Assembly: GCA_019059635.1 (NCBI GenBank)
Contig: JAGVRJ010000007.1
Coordinates: 806,001 to 870,000, forward strand
Length of the DNA: 64,000 nt
Direction of reading: 5' to 3'
From: Proales similis
Taxonomy: Eukaryota; Rotifera; Eurotatoria; Ploima; Proalidae
Each line of letters begins with the position of its first letter. Within the stretch, counting starts at the first letter, position 1. A program made the position numbers and the translations under genes. This document shows positions 10,508 to 22,385 of this stretch, in pieces. The notes below the pieces were generated by a model. That model was not told where the DNA came from, made no database searches, and saw only the letters and a program-made list of their open reading frames with translations.

Positions 10508-12840
10508 ATGGAGGAGACAGGAAACAGGTTCCAGTCTGCTGACTATCTCGTCTTCTTTGTGATGCTTGCAGCGAACGCGCTGATCGGCTTCTACTGTGGA
10601 TGGGTGGACAGGCACAAGAAGACGACCAAGGACTACCTGCTAGGCGGAGCCAAACTGGGGGTGAGTTTTTTTCACGAGCGAACCAGAAGAGATTTACAAA
10701 CGATGGTATGAAGGCCATCCCTGTCGGAATCTCGATCATGGGAAGTTTTTCATCAGGGAACTCAATAATGGGTGTACCGTTGGAGATTTATCGATTCGGA
10801 ACTATGCTAATTATCTGGCTAATACCGGTTATTACCGCACAATTTATTTCCGCGTTGTTCTTTGTCCCATTTTACCGCAAATTGGATATAACAAGCGCGT
10901 ATGAGTACTTGGTTTATCGTTTTGGATGGCCAGTGCAAAGATTGGCTTCTTTTATGTTTATAATTAAAATGGCAAGTTTTTTTAAGATTTATTTTCAATA
11001 ATGTATTTAACTTAAAAAAGGTTCTTATAGCTTTTTTTCATGGGGATTGCATTGTTTACGCCTGCATTGGCAATAAATCAAATTAGTGGTATCAGTTTAT
11101 TGTCTTCAATAGGTAACTTTTGAATCAACTCAATCGAAAACAAAGGCAAACGGATTACGAAATTAAGTGGTGACCGGGGCTGTCTGTTTGGCCTACACAG
11201 TCGTCGGTGGAATCAAAGCCACGGTGTGGACAGACACATTCCAAGTGGTCATCATGTTCACAGGGACCTTTCTGGTGATCGTCAGAGGCGTGTGGAGCAT
11301 AGACGGTGGAGTGTCTGAGATATTCAGGCTCGCCTATGAGTCTGACCGGATCGAGTTCTTCGAGTGAGTAAACGCACGGGTCACTTGCTTGTCGCCTGCG
11401 GTCAAGACGCTTTCAAAAGCTTCGATCCGTCTCCGTTCAAGAGACACACTTTCTGGACTCTGACGGTGGTCTCGTTCTTCAACGACCTTGCCTTGTATGC
11501 GGCCAATCAAGGCGCCATTCAGCGCTACCTTTCTGTTCCCAATACCAAAGAGGCTATCAAGTAGAGCATAAAATCAAGTGTCGATACTTAAAACTAACTG
11601 TCTCCTTAGGGCCCTCTGTGTCAGTTCCATTTTAATGTTGATATTCTTTCCCATGTGCTCTTTTTGCGGACTGATTGCATTTGCCAAGTACGGTAAATGT
11701 GATCTGCTTTTATCCGGTCAAATTATCCGGGGAGAACAGGTAAATCTAAAACAAAACAAAACAAAAATCAGAAATTAAATTTTGGTAAAGCTTATGCCAT
11801 ATATGATAACGGAAAAAGATATATTTGGAGCAATACCTGGTTTGACCGGAATATTTGTTGGTTCTCTAATGAGCAGCTCCCTGAGGTACGAAAAAAAGAC
11901 CAAAACAACCCAATCTAATCCCTGAACTTGCCCTAGCACCGTCTCGACCTGCATGAACTCGATCGCAGCCGTTGCTGTCACTGACTTTGTGAGGCCGATC
12001 TTTCAATCGATCGTCGGCCGAGCCATGAACGAGTCAAAGGCCGCGCTCTCTTCAAGGTTCCTCTGTAAGCCTTGTCGATAGCCTCCTTCGATCCGATCAT
12101 TCTCATTTGGCCAAAAGCCCTGGCGTTCGGCATCGGCGGCATCACCTTGGCCTACATGTGCCAGTTCCTGGGCGACACGCTTCTCCAGCTCTCGTTCCTC
12201 CTATTCGGACTTCTTGGCGGACCCCTTTTGGCCATCTTTGTGCTGGGAATGTTCTTTCCTTGGTGCAACTCAATCGTAAGTGCTTTTTGATCGTCGGAAT
12301 TCAGGCGCCAATTCACTTGAGCAACAAGGGCGCGTTTGTCGGCACTCTGCTCAGCATTGCGGTCAACATCTGGATCGGCGTGGGCGCAGTCCTGTTCGGC
12401 CGAGCGACTGGCGCAAAGCCGGTCTTCACTCACGCCTGCGCCAATCAGACCCTGTTCGCCAACACGAGCCAGCTGACGGCGCCAGAAGAGCCAGTCGAGT
12501 GAGTGAAGTTATGGGTGAGCGTCCGAGATCGCCAAATAATGCCCACTAGGGGCGCGCTCATTTTCCAGGTGTCTTACATGTACTACTCGGTCATTGCGTT
12601 GTTGGTGGCCATTCCTTCAGCCCTCGCCATCAGCTTGCTGGCCAGCAGGCTCGGCTTCAAAGAGAGCTATGGGCCCGAGCTGCTTGTTGACGTACCCTTC
12701 ATTCGGAAATATCACCGTCACGATGCTAAAATCGAGTCGTCCCCAGCTAGCGAGGTAAAACTCCCGCTATATCCTTCCTATGACCAATTCTGGCTTATTA
12801 TTTTCTCTTTCAGCCCGAGCGCCAGGCCCTTAAAGCTTAG
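10508..12840 (+). CDS. SLC5-family sodium/solute symporter, copy 2
   Basis: Twelve exons with the same lengths and phases as copy 1: 10508-10660, 10714-10971, 11031-11112, 11168-11363, 11420-11560, 11610-11739, 11791-11885, 11937-12064, 12118-12275, 12329-12498, 12550-12754 and 12814-12840. The frame is intact at 580 aa, so this is a functional-looking gene. Two segments are diverged from copy 1: late exon 2 plus exon 3 (for example GSFSSGNSIMGVPLEIYRFG), and exons 6-7 (for example CVSSILMLIFFPMCSFCG). Everything else is 98-100 % identical to copy 1 at DNA level. The diverged islands use A/T-rich codons and unrelated introns. Intron 2 has a GC donor (ATG/GCAAGT at 10972) where copy 1 has GT. 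A different substrate range from copy 1 is inferred, not shown. Confidence 0.92.
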
Positions 12841-13269
12841 TCCTTCACTACTCTTTTTTAAGCAATTTTTTAACTTAGAAAGAGTTCGAAAATTAGATTT
12901 ATTAGGGAAAATCGCTTTCAACAAAAACATGCTTGGAAATTGCATTGGTCGATGTTCCTTCGTTTTCAATTTAAAACATATCGTAGTTCGTTTTTTTCAC
13001 ACCATTCAGAAAAGAATATCTAGGTATCATCTCTGCGGCTTGACAAGCCATTTGCAACTACTAAACTTGAAGAATTTCTTTCGGAGACGACTGCTGGCTC
13101 ATTTCGGTCGCCTCTTTTTGATTTGTTTCTGTTATAGTTCCTTGATTGCTGCTCAGACGGTTCGATTCGGCATCTTCAAACCAGTCGATTTTCCTGCGTC
13201 TTATTTCACTGTTTGTTCTTTGAATGATTTAAAAAGAGCTTAGGCGCTTTTTTCTTGCGTCTCAGTTAG
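12841..13269. other. Convergent 3' spacer (SLC5 copy 2 / Kir)
   Basis: A long frame runs through here in the phase of SLC5 exon 11. It exists only if the last intron is retained and has no recognisable domain. I treat this as 3' UTR and spacer of the two convergent genes. Confidence 0.55.
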
Positions 13270-15728
13270 CTACCTGTCTACTTCACGGGCAAAGCTTAAA
13301 CTCATCGCGAGTGGATCTTCTGCAAACTGGTCTTCTTGCTCTTTTATTTCGTCCAGCTCCTTGGCCGAGCATGTAGGCGTATCGATTGGCACGGTCATGT
13401 CAAAACGCGAATAGTCTATTTTATAAGTTCCGTTTTCTTTTTGAAACGTTATGAGCTTTTCAAACCGGTGTCCCCACAAGATTTCGCTGACCAAATATGA
13501 ACTGCGCGCCTGCGTGGTCATTCCAGTGCTTTAGAAGTAGAAACGATGAGGCCGTGAGACCAAATCTTTTTGAACACGTTTAAAGTTTACCTTTCTACGA
13601 TGCCCTCAAGGATTACCACGATTTCGAAGCGCTCTTTCTTCAAATCTTCAGCCGAAATTGTCCAGAACGGGCTCTTTTCGTCGATGTAATGCTCGATCGT
13701 TAGTGGCCATACCAAAAATAGACGATCCAAGCCTTGGTCCCATCCCACGTTCAAATCGTACATGTGAAGTGGAAGAATTTCGCCCTCTGCAGTTACTTTC
13801 TTCTTTATCAAATACATTCTGACGTGCGCTTCAACAATGTGGGACTTGCGCATATCGCCTATGCGCACCATTAAACAAAGGCGACCATCGCGCAAGCAAA
13901 TGCAAGCGTGCTTGGAGAACATGATCGTCTCACTACGCTTCTTGGGCCTGGACAGCTTGGCAAATACGACGCCCACCTAGCCAATGTTTTAGTTCTAAGA
14001 CTTGATTGAATAGATGAAATCAAAATGGCAATTTACCATAAACGACTGTATAATAACTCCAACACAAGACTGTATCATCATCACAAAAATGGCGAGCGGA
14101 CAGTTTTCGGTTGTGAAACGAACACCGTATCCAATTGTCTGCTGGGTCTCAATTGAGAACAACAGAGCACTGGTAAAGCCCTTGACGCCCGACACGCACA
14201 CTGGATGCGCCTCTGGACGGTCTGGATTCAAGTCACCGTTCATAGCTGCAATGCCGTACCACAGGCTGGCGAATATCATCCAGCTGATGGAGAATCCGAG
14301 ACCAAACACCATCAGGTTGTAACGCCATTTCAAATCGATCAAAGTTGTAAATATATCAGTCAGGTATCGTCTACGACGCTTGTCAATGTTGCAGCGTGAA
14401 ATGTTTATGTTTCCGTTTTTAAAGAATAGCCGCTTTTGGGTTTGCCGACGAACTTGGCCGCGACCGGCTGAGTTGGCACTGCGCTGACTGATAGCACCGA
14501 TTGAGGTCGAGTTCTTTAGAGGCCCGTTGGACGACAGCTGCACATTGTTGCTGCCCATTAAGCGCATCGCCTTCGAGCCTTTGGTCATAGTCTTCTGCAG
14601 CATCGCGTTCGGCGCGTTCAGAACACTGGGCGAGTAGTTGGATGTCAAAGCTGTGTTTGTTGATGTAAAGGAAGCACTAAGTTGGGTGTTTAATGGCAAC
14701 AGGGCGTTTTGATTATTCAATGAGTTGATGGCGTTTTCTGGCTCTTTTTCCTCGCTGTTGTCCGGCTCTGTGTCTTCGATTGTCACCTGAACCGTCGAAT
14801 TTTCGCCAACAGCTTCTTTCGCTCTCAGCCGATCACCGTTTGACTTGGTCCGACCACCTGCGGGCGGATTTACCTCATTCTGCTGGCTGAATTTGACTGC
14901 CTCATCTGAAAACGAGACCAATTGCATCCGCTGAAATTTGCTTTGCTGATTGGACGACTCGTGTCGCATGGACTCGATGTCTTCGCCGGACGCACCTGCA
15001 TTCACCGGAAGTTGAGGCGTTCTATTAGGAAAATAGATTGACTCGTCAAGATCACCTCGCATACTGTCTGCATTCTCGTTTTCGCCCTCGTCATTTTCTA
15101 ACTCGTTGTCATCGTAGACGTAAAGCGGCTTGCGGATCACCTTCGCCTCTCGATGAGCTTTGGAACTTTCTAAATCGGACGTTTGAGCAAGCCGATTCAA
15201 GCTTTCTCTGTGACACTCATTCGGCAGGTCGATGTCATCATCATCATCATCATCGATCATGTCATCTTCGTCGTCGTCATCTTCGTCGTCGTCTTCATCA
15301 TCGTCGTCGTTGTCGTCGTCTGCATTGCTGCTTTCGTCGTCACTGTCAATTAATATGCTTGTCTCTAAGTCTACTGGCTGACGGTCTTGCGACGATGACG
15401 GCGATTGTGAGCGTGATACAGTGGATGTCAACCGTCTGGATGCGGACATGGTCGTTTGCTTTATGGAACTAAGCAAGTTACTGGCACCAAGTTTACTGCC
15501 AAAGTTTCGCGCTTTGTTTAATGAAAGCGATGATGCATTCAGTCTATTATTAGTCTTTGCATCTGTTGAATTATTCTTGTTCTTGTTGGTTCTGTTCTGG
15601 ACTGCCAAGGTCTCTGTCTCGATGTCAGACGTCTCATTAACCGATTTTAGGGCTTTTAGCTCGCATTTTTCGGCTTTTGTCTGTGCCCTGCTCATATTTC
15701 GCTTCTTCTTTTTCTTGCCCGCATTCAT
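13270..15728 (-). CDS. Inward-rectifier potassium channel (Kir/Irk) with long N-terminal extension
   Basis: Exons 15728-14037, 13976-13591 and 13528-13270 encode 778 aa. The Kir core runs from about residue 430: [38 protein letters not shown]1, pore helix and filter [12 protein letters not shown] (TIGYG at about 531-535), TM2 ending IIQSFMVG, then [10 protein letters not shown] (PIP2-binding region) and the cytoplasmic immunoglobulin-like domain (SRNA-type segment, [18 protein letters not shown]). The TM2 rectification position, Asp172 of vertebrate Kir2.1, is Gln at about 561. About 390 residues precede the usual family start. They are Lys/Ser/Asn rich, with an almost pure Asp/Glu run at about 129-167. 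The extension is in one exon with the pore and has no stop. The start is the first ATG. Confidence 0.93.
15232..15331. repeat. CAT/CGT trinucleotide-rich tract inside Kir coding sequence
   Basis: On the plus strand the sequence is a string of ATC/GTC-type triplets. On the minus strand it reads as repeated GAT, GAC and GAA/GAG codons and makes the acidic run of the Kir N-terminal extension. Length variation between individuals would be in frame. Confidence 0.85.
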
Positions 15729-18700
15729 CAAGCGCCTTGTCGAATCACTCGCCCGTTTGGCTGCTATCCATCATGTTTCATATTCCAGACTTGGCCGATT
15801 CAAACTCTAAAAGAAGTCTAAAAAGTTGTACAAAACAATTGCCGAATAGAAATGTCAGATTAAATTCAACCAAATCGAAGCGAATGAAACGCCTTGCTTT
15901 CTAATTAGAAATATATATGAGCCTCGAATTCTTGGTCATGTTCGACCGCCAACTTGGCATGCATGTAATGTTGGGCCTGCTATCTGATAATGAAAGTGAT
16001 GAAACTTCGGCATCGGCAGGCAAAGCAACCAGGAGACGTGATTAGCGCAAATATTTGCTCGATCGCTGATAAACGCGCTCAAGCAGGCTCGTTCTAATGC
16101 AAGAGTAGTGTTGAGCACACGTTCGTTTGCAGGGCTCGTTTCGATGAGATGCGTCGATGGGAAGCCTCTGTTACATAATTGGCTCTATTGCCGCCGCCGC
16201 CGCCACCCCGCTTCAGTTTGGAAGCTTCTTTTAATTAGATTCTCTTGGCAAGCATTTTGAGAACAACGGATGTCAGTAAAGACAAGAATTAGAGGCTTCA
16301 AACTCGTTATCTAAATGCCGATCAAACAAACGCCGTTGGCCACCCGTGGCCTAAATGCTCGCTACAATCACAGTTGCCCAAACAGACTCTCCTTTTCTTC
16401 ACGAACCAAAAGCCACTCTGCTTCTAAAATCTGGTGTTTTGAGTATTTGTTTGGTGTTCCTTCGAGCTGTTCTCGCCCGCTCTCGTCCTCTTTTTCTGAG
16501 CAAAAATTCAATACTTGAACTGGAGCCTGACTTGTTTGAGCGTTGGCAGCTTGTTTCTCCAATTGTTGATTGATGCTGCATTTGTCATTTATCACACAAT
16601 GGCCATTCATGCTTATTTATCCGATTGCCGCGATTATCGGCTCCGGTCTCTGCCTTTTCCTAAATTTCTAATTAGCTGCCAAACCTTAGAATGCTCATGC
16701 CCATGCTTAGTTTACATTGCTCATCAAAAGCCAACAATATCTTTGACGCATGACGTGTCTGATGTAGCCTTTTTCGCATTTGGGCCTCTATTTTTTTCAA
16801 CACAGGCACTGAACTAAAAATCGCAGCAAAAATATCTTAATTAGCGTATACGGCATCTGTTGGAATTATTTCCCAACTTTTCTTTCTCTTGCCAGATTTC
16901 CACTTGCCACATTCATTTAAAAAAAGTCCGCAGCTAAGTGAGCTGAAGAATCTGCTGCATTCGAAGCAAATATTTGCTTCTTATTTTTAAGTAATTGATG
17001 GTTGCGTGTGCTTATGTATGACAGTCTGCAGTTTTTGAGGTCGCCGAGGCAGCTGCAGAATTGCAAATTAATTGCTTGTATGAAAGCTGTTGAAATAAAC
17101 TGACAAATGGAAGATAGAACGAGCAGAAAATTGACACGACAAAGAAGAAAGGAGTCTGAAGTGAAGAGAAGAATGCAAATTACTTTAGGAAGGGTGCCAC
17201 GGTGCCATAATTTCTAGCAAGATGGTTCGATTGCAAGCAATTAGGCGCACGAAACTGAGCCGAAGAATACAAGAGGAGAAGAGTGAGGCAAGAAAGTCGA
17301 CGGACAAGACAATCAAGCTCAAACATTCAATGTGAAAGTTCTATTTGATTAAACTCATCATCTTTTCGAATGCCCTTTCAAGTTTGCTCATTCTCGTTTC
17401 TTGCAGCGCTGTAAGCAGTTAGAGCAAATATAGAGGGAAGAAAACTGCACTTTAGTTAATGGAAACGCGTCTCGCTAGGCTACTCGAAATTTTCGGCTCG
17501 GCTCTCTTTTCTTCTAGCCAGCTAGATTCCGCTTTTTGTAATTGTCATCTGAGAACAAAAGAATATTAAACCGAATTATGAAATCGGCCTTGGATTGTGA
17601 GGAAAGCAAGTTTTCCTTTCAATTAACACAAGAGCCTGCTAAAAACAGGAAAAATTTGGTCTTGTTTCTAACTTTGTAATTAAAATGAAAGAGAAGCGCG
17701 TTTGAACATGTTCTCGAATTCAACTGCAAAAAAGTGGCCGATAATTTTTTGATTTTTAGCTCTGCGGCGCCTGTTGCCAGTCTCAAGACCTCATTCTGCT
17801 CTTCTTGTTCAGCCGCGTTCTTTTTTCTGTTCGTTAGGTCGGTGTTGTTTGGGCATTGATGATGCGTCTGCATTTAGATCTAATTTACATCTTTGCCGGG
17901 TGATTCTAATTTGCTCGACTTGGCTAAACAATAATAATTAGGCGTAAAAACGGAAAATAAAAGATGATGCAGATAGAGCGGCTGGTGGTGATGATGATGA
18001 AGTTTGGGTGCAGAGATTGAAGAGGCGGTTTTTAGAATCACGAGAAGAATACAGGCAAATGCATTGATCAAAGAAAATAAGAATAGGAAAGCAAGAAAAA
18101 AGAAAATTGGAGAGCTTGGTTTGAACATATCGCATGCAGTTGAGATCTGATTGGCCCCATAGGCATCATTAATTGTTTGTTGTTCAACAATGCTTCCAAC
18201 ACTTAGCGGACTCGCGTTATAATATCCGATTCAAACAGCTCAATTATTGCCGGTATGTGCTCTCACTCTGTTCCCTCTCACTCAATCCAGAGCTTGGCAT
18301 GCAATCCTCAAAATGTGATCACTTGGAGTCCTCAAGTTTTCTTTCTTTTCTCTTCCTTTTCTAGATTCAACGAAATGCACAGAACTCTAAAAGCTGCATC
18401 ATTTGCCGCATCCGTTCTGTTTAATTATTCTCACCGGTCTCTTGCACTCTGATCAGAATGCCACTCCCACACTTTTGATGACTGACTGACTGACTGGCTG
18501 CCTGAGTGGCGATGGATGCCATTCAAACATCCATTATTAAGAATCGAGTCGATAATTCATGCTCACATCAAAAATATTCACTGAGGCTTAGCTTAGGCGG
18601 TTAAGAATCGACTCTAATCGAATTTCGATTGCGTGCTATTATCTCAGCGAATGCGAATGACGCAAGCTCCAGATAAGTAGCTGCCAGCATTCACACTTCC

Positions 18701-18826
18701 CATGCGATAACTTGCCTGGTGAATGAACGCAACTTGGCGTGTTCATTTAGGCCCGTCGGGAGTTCGTGTTGGTTTTTCGAGCCGCAAGGCGAGTGAACTA
18801 GACGCTAGCTTGATTTTTGGGACGAA

Positions 18827-18852
18827 TCTCTCTCTCTCTCTCTCTTTCTCTG
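18827..18852. repeat. (CT)n microsatellite
   Basis: A CT dinucleotide run of about 20 nt with one T interruption, in the desert between Kir and the Reeler gene. A second CT run lies at 19302-19318. Confidence 0.85.
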
Positions 18853-20269
18853 GTTCTCTTGTGCTTGTGAAAAGAATCTAATCACGCCTTGTCTGCTCAC
18901 GGACTAGCGGCGTTGATGATCTGCTTGTTATTGTCGATGAGGCAGTTGATCATGATGATGATGAAGACGATGCTTCTGCCACTGTTGCTGCAACTGCAAT
19001 TAATATCAATCGGATTAATTGATCGTTTTATGATTGCGCTTTGCTTCTCACTTTTCCTCCCAATGCTACAATCTTGATTGATACTCCCTGGCACTCGATT
19101 CTGGCCTAACTTTTTGTTGCCTTCTCGTCTTCATGGGCGCTCGCTTGCTCTCTAATTAATTTCTTGGCTAGGCTGCTGCTTTGCTAAAAAAGTCTGGTCT
19201 TGGGCGAACCAACTCACCCTGTCCAAACAACGCGCCCACTCATGTTTCTTAGTTATCTCTTTTCCTGCGATTGCCTTATAGACACACACTTTTGCTCTCC
19301 TTCTCTCTCTCTCTCTCACTCTTACTCTTTAATTTTCTTTTTTTAGACACGCTAACACAACTAATCGAATCAGTTTCAATTAATTTCTATAGAACTGGCG
19401 TGCATTCATAAGCATGTCATTCCATTCTGAGTCGAATTTGTTCATCGGCTCTGGCGTTGAGTCCAAGTGATTTGGTCTTTTACGAAGAGCAAGTTTCATT
19501 CAAACGGCTCTAGCTGGATTTTGTTTTGACACAGCGCGTCAAATTCGCTCACATTAATTAGATCCGGAGATTCATAAGCTTTGGTTTGCCGAATGCAGAT
19601 GCTCATTTAACAAAAAACCTTTGGATATTCAATTATCCCTGCCACTGCCAGGCAGTATCTGCTTTTTCCTCTGGCAAGCATGCATCTCTTTTGGAAATCG
19701 CTTGGAGAGCCTAGCGTCACGCCAAGTTGCTCAAAGTCTCTCTCCGTCATTCTTGGCCGATCCGCTTTGTCTTTAATAGTATGCGCTAGAATTCAGAACA
19801 AAGTAAGAATGGTCCAAATGAGGAATTAAATATATGCGAAGGCTGAAGAAATTCTCAAAAGTTTTTCGTTAGAATGTCAGCCAAAGTGCTGTCTGAACAG
19901 ATGTGTGTCGAAGCAAAAATCAAACGTTCTTGATTTTTAGTCGAAAAAGGCAAATTAAATTGAAGATGACACATTTATTCTTGCCAATTAAGCTCGTTCC
20001 TCGATATATCAGTCGGGAATAGAAAAACGCATTTATTTTCACGCGACAAACACCCATGTCACTCTCTATTCTCGAATTCTAAACATCGAGGGAGCAAGTG
20101 TCTTATGAAAGCAATGCTAAAGCAATCAGCCGGTTGTGGGAGCCATTAACTAAAATGGCCTGCGACTGAAATTTTATTCCTCTACTCTCACCAGGGTGCA
20201 TAAGAGAAAGGCGATTGAAGTATGCCCAAGGCAAAGGCAAGCAAATAGAGAAGCAAAGAGAATTCATCT

Positions 20270-20308
20270 AGAGAGAGAGAGAGAGAGAGAGAGGGAGGGA
20301 GAGAGAGA
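20270..20308. repeat. (GA)n microsatellite
   Basis: A long GA run with a GGGA interruption, purine-rich over about 150 bp in total. GAGA-type tracts of this kind bind GAF-like factors in insects; relevance here is inferred. Confidence 0.85.
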
Positions 20309-21350
20309 ACAGAAAGAGAGAAGAGTTGTGAGAGAAAAATAGAAAGACAAGGAGGGAGAAGGCAAGTTGGCCCAGTTAAACGATCGAGCTGAATTTGACA
20401 ACAGAATTCTGGTTGACTTGCTTCTGATTTAACTTCCTAACGAGCAAAACTCAATATCGCCCGCTGAACGGAGCAAAGAAGCGGCAAACAAAGGAAAAGG
20501 AAATGAGGGACGGGCACACATAATGAAATTTCAAAAGTAGATTCCCTCTTAACTTACACGCGATTAGAGACCAATTTTAAAAAGCACGCTGTCCTTAGCG
20601 ACCTAGCGCGCACAGTGAATGCTGCTCATCAATCAGGCGCAGAATTTCTTCTTGCCTCTTATTCTCCAAGAGGAGGAAAAAAAATTACGAGAAGGACGCG
20701 TTGTTTTTGTCTCTCTTGTGTCTCATATGCACATCCGCATTCAACTCACGCTTCAGGCGCGCTAATTCGATTCATAAAGCTGCGCAGCCAGCTTGGGGTC
20801 TTTTTCACCTATTTGGCGACTGTTTTGCACGCCGATAAAACGCCTGAACATAATAAATTTTCACGATTGAGTATCGCTGCCAGTACAGAATGTTCTGAAG
20901 AGGTCGAAAACTAATAAGGAACGAATGCTGATGGCTCTGCCACAAGGACGCCGCTTCTGCCGCATTATAGATTCCAAGTGGATTAAAATTAGAAGAGTCA
21001 AAATAAATACAGATGCATTGGTGCTCATAAACAAGCTGACTGAAGTGCTATGGTTCACTGAGAGGAAATATTATCTGGAGAAGACAGTTTTTGCCTTTTG
21101 AGAGCAGCATACATCAAGATTTTCTAATTCAGACTAAACGTCATCTGTCTTCCGACGTCTTTTCTAATTGTAATCAATTTTTCCTTGTCGCAGTGGCGTC
21201 TCCACTCGTGCAGCCCATGTAGACATTTCCGACTTGTCTTTCTTTGCCTTATTTATTTGTTTAGGACCGCGGCAAACGCCGTCCCGATGAGATTGGCTAC
21301 ACTCCAAGTCACGTGGCAGGGTTCAAATTTAATGAAAAGAAAGCTTGAGT

Positions 21351-22158
21351 TCAGCTAACAAAAGCTCCCTGAGCTGTTGAGACTAGAGCGGCAATCATGA
21401 GAAATAGGCATCCGTATGACAATTGCACAAGCGGGGCACTGGCGGAAAATGCGTTCGATTCCACTTTCAAATAATAGTTCTCGTAGTTTTGCATTATAGT
21501 GCCTCTGTTAAATTGCTTCAGTGAGCGAATACAATGCAAATTTAGAAGCTAATTGTCTGGCGTTCTCTTACACTACTTTCAGCTCATCGCTTATGGTTGC
21601 AGTCGGCACCCAATAAGCAGCCAAGAAGCTCAGGGCGGTCTGGCCTGTGGGAACAAGAGTACTCTATTTAACCAAGTTTAACCAAACAGATACTTATCGC
21701 AAACTCGATTTGATTACCCCGGCAGTTTTGTAACAATTGAGTGTCTTGGAATTGCTGTCTATAGGCTCCCAATATCCGTCAAGAATTGGCGCACTGTCTA
21801 TCCGGTCCGACCTCTTCACTTGCAGCATAAACCCGATGAATGTCACATCTGTCGAGTTTACAATCACTAAGAAGGCAAAATACAAAACAAAAAGGAGATT
21901 TTGGCCCAGTTCCGAAATGGTTCTTTATTGTTTACCCAAAAGCCTCTCGTTTGTCTGGTATGTACTATTGTCCAGGAGATTGGACACAGTGATGGTGAAC
22001 GGTGACGAGCTGAAATTGGGCGAATTGGAGCCGTGCTGGGGTCGCATATCTGCGCAGGCGAATCCTAAATCTCCATTCGGATAAGCGATTACGGCAAAAC
22101 ATGCCAAGGCCCAAAAGAGAACCAGTCTGAAATATGCACTTGATTCAAAAGCAAGCAT
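21351..22158 (-). CDS. Secreted or GPI-anchored Reeler-domain protein
   Basis: Exons 22158-21936, 21866-21718, 21639-21572 and 21504-21351 encode 197 aa. A signal peptide (FWALACFAVIA) is followed by a Reeler domain: GFACADMRPQHG near the start, SSPFTITVSN, VTFIGFMLQVK, NCYKTAG, and a final AAYWVPTATISD strand. The C-terminus is small residues, then a hydrophobic stretch (LSYGCLFLMIAALVSTA), typical of a GPI-attachment signal. Stand-alone Reeler proteins include insect noduler/defense proteins and the outer part of ferric-chelate reductase-like proteins. The role here is therefore uncertain, with extracellular recognition the most likely. The junction before exon 3 uses the second of two nearby AG acceptors to keep frame. 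It is the last gene of a four-gene minus-strand array. Confidence 0.85.
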
Positions 22159-22385
22159 CTCTGGACTTTAATCAACTTTTTCTCTTTCGGTCTGAGAATT
22201 TCACTCAAAATACTTTCATTTGGCCTGAGCACTTGACTTGGCGACAATTTTTTCAGTTTTAAACATTATTTCTCATTTTTCGCTCAGTTCATTTCTTTCA
22301 TAGAACAAAACAAATCAGCGAAGCGTGCCCAAGCAAATAAAACAAAATAAGAAGCGCATTAAATGATGTGATAAGAAGACGAGCG

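Larger units (their letters stand above)
15729..21350. other. 5.6-kb gene desert
   Basis: I find no exon chain with family resemblance on either strand. The short frames at 16315-16817, 17619-18452, 18889-19094 and 20615-21058 show no domain, conserved motif or convincing splice context. The region contains CT tracts (18827-18852, 19302-19318), a GA tract (20270-20308), a GCC run (16190-16205) and many TAATTA/ATTA-type A/T motifs. It most likely carries the Kir promoter and enhancers. Confidence 0.55.

Noticed and set aside
7458-12840. One SLC5 copy being a pseudogene
   Set aside because: All twelve exons in both copies keep frame, splice ends and full length.
12503-13243. A 246-codon frame extending past SLC5 copy 2
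   Set aside because: It requires retention of the last intron and has no domain. Copy 1 lacks an equivalent extension, and the spliced form ends at a shared TAG.
15038-15472. A His/Arg-rich plus-strand frame of 144 codons
   Set aside because: It is the antisense shadow of the Kir acidic run.
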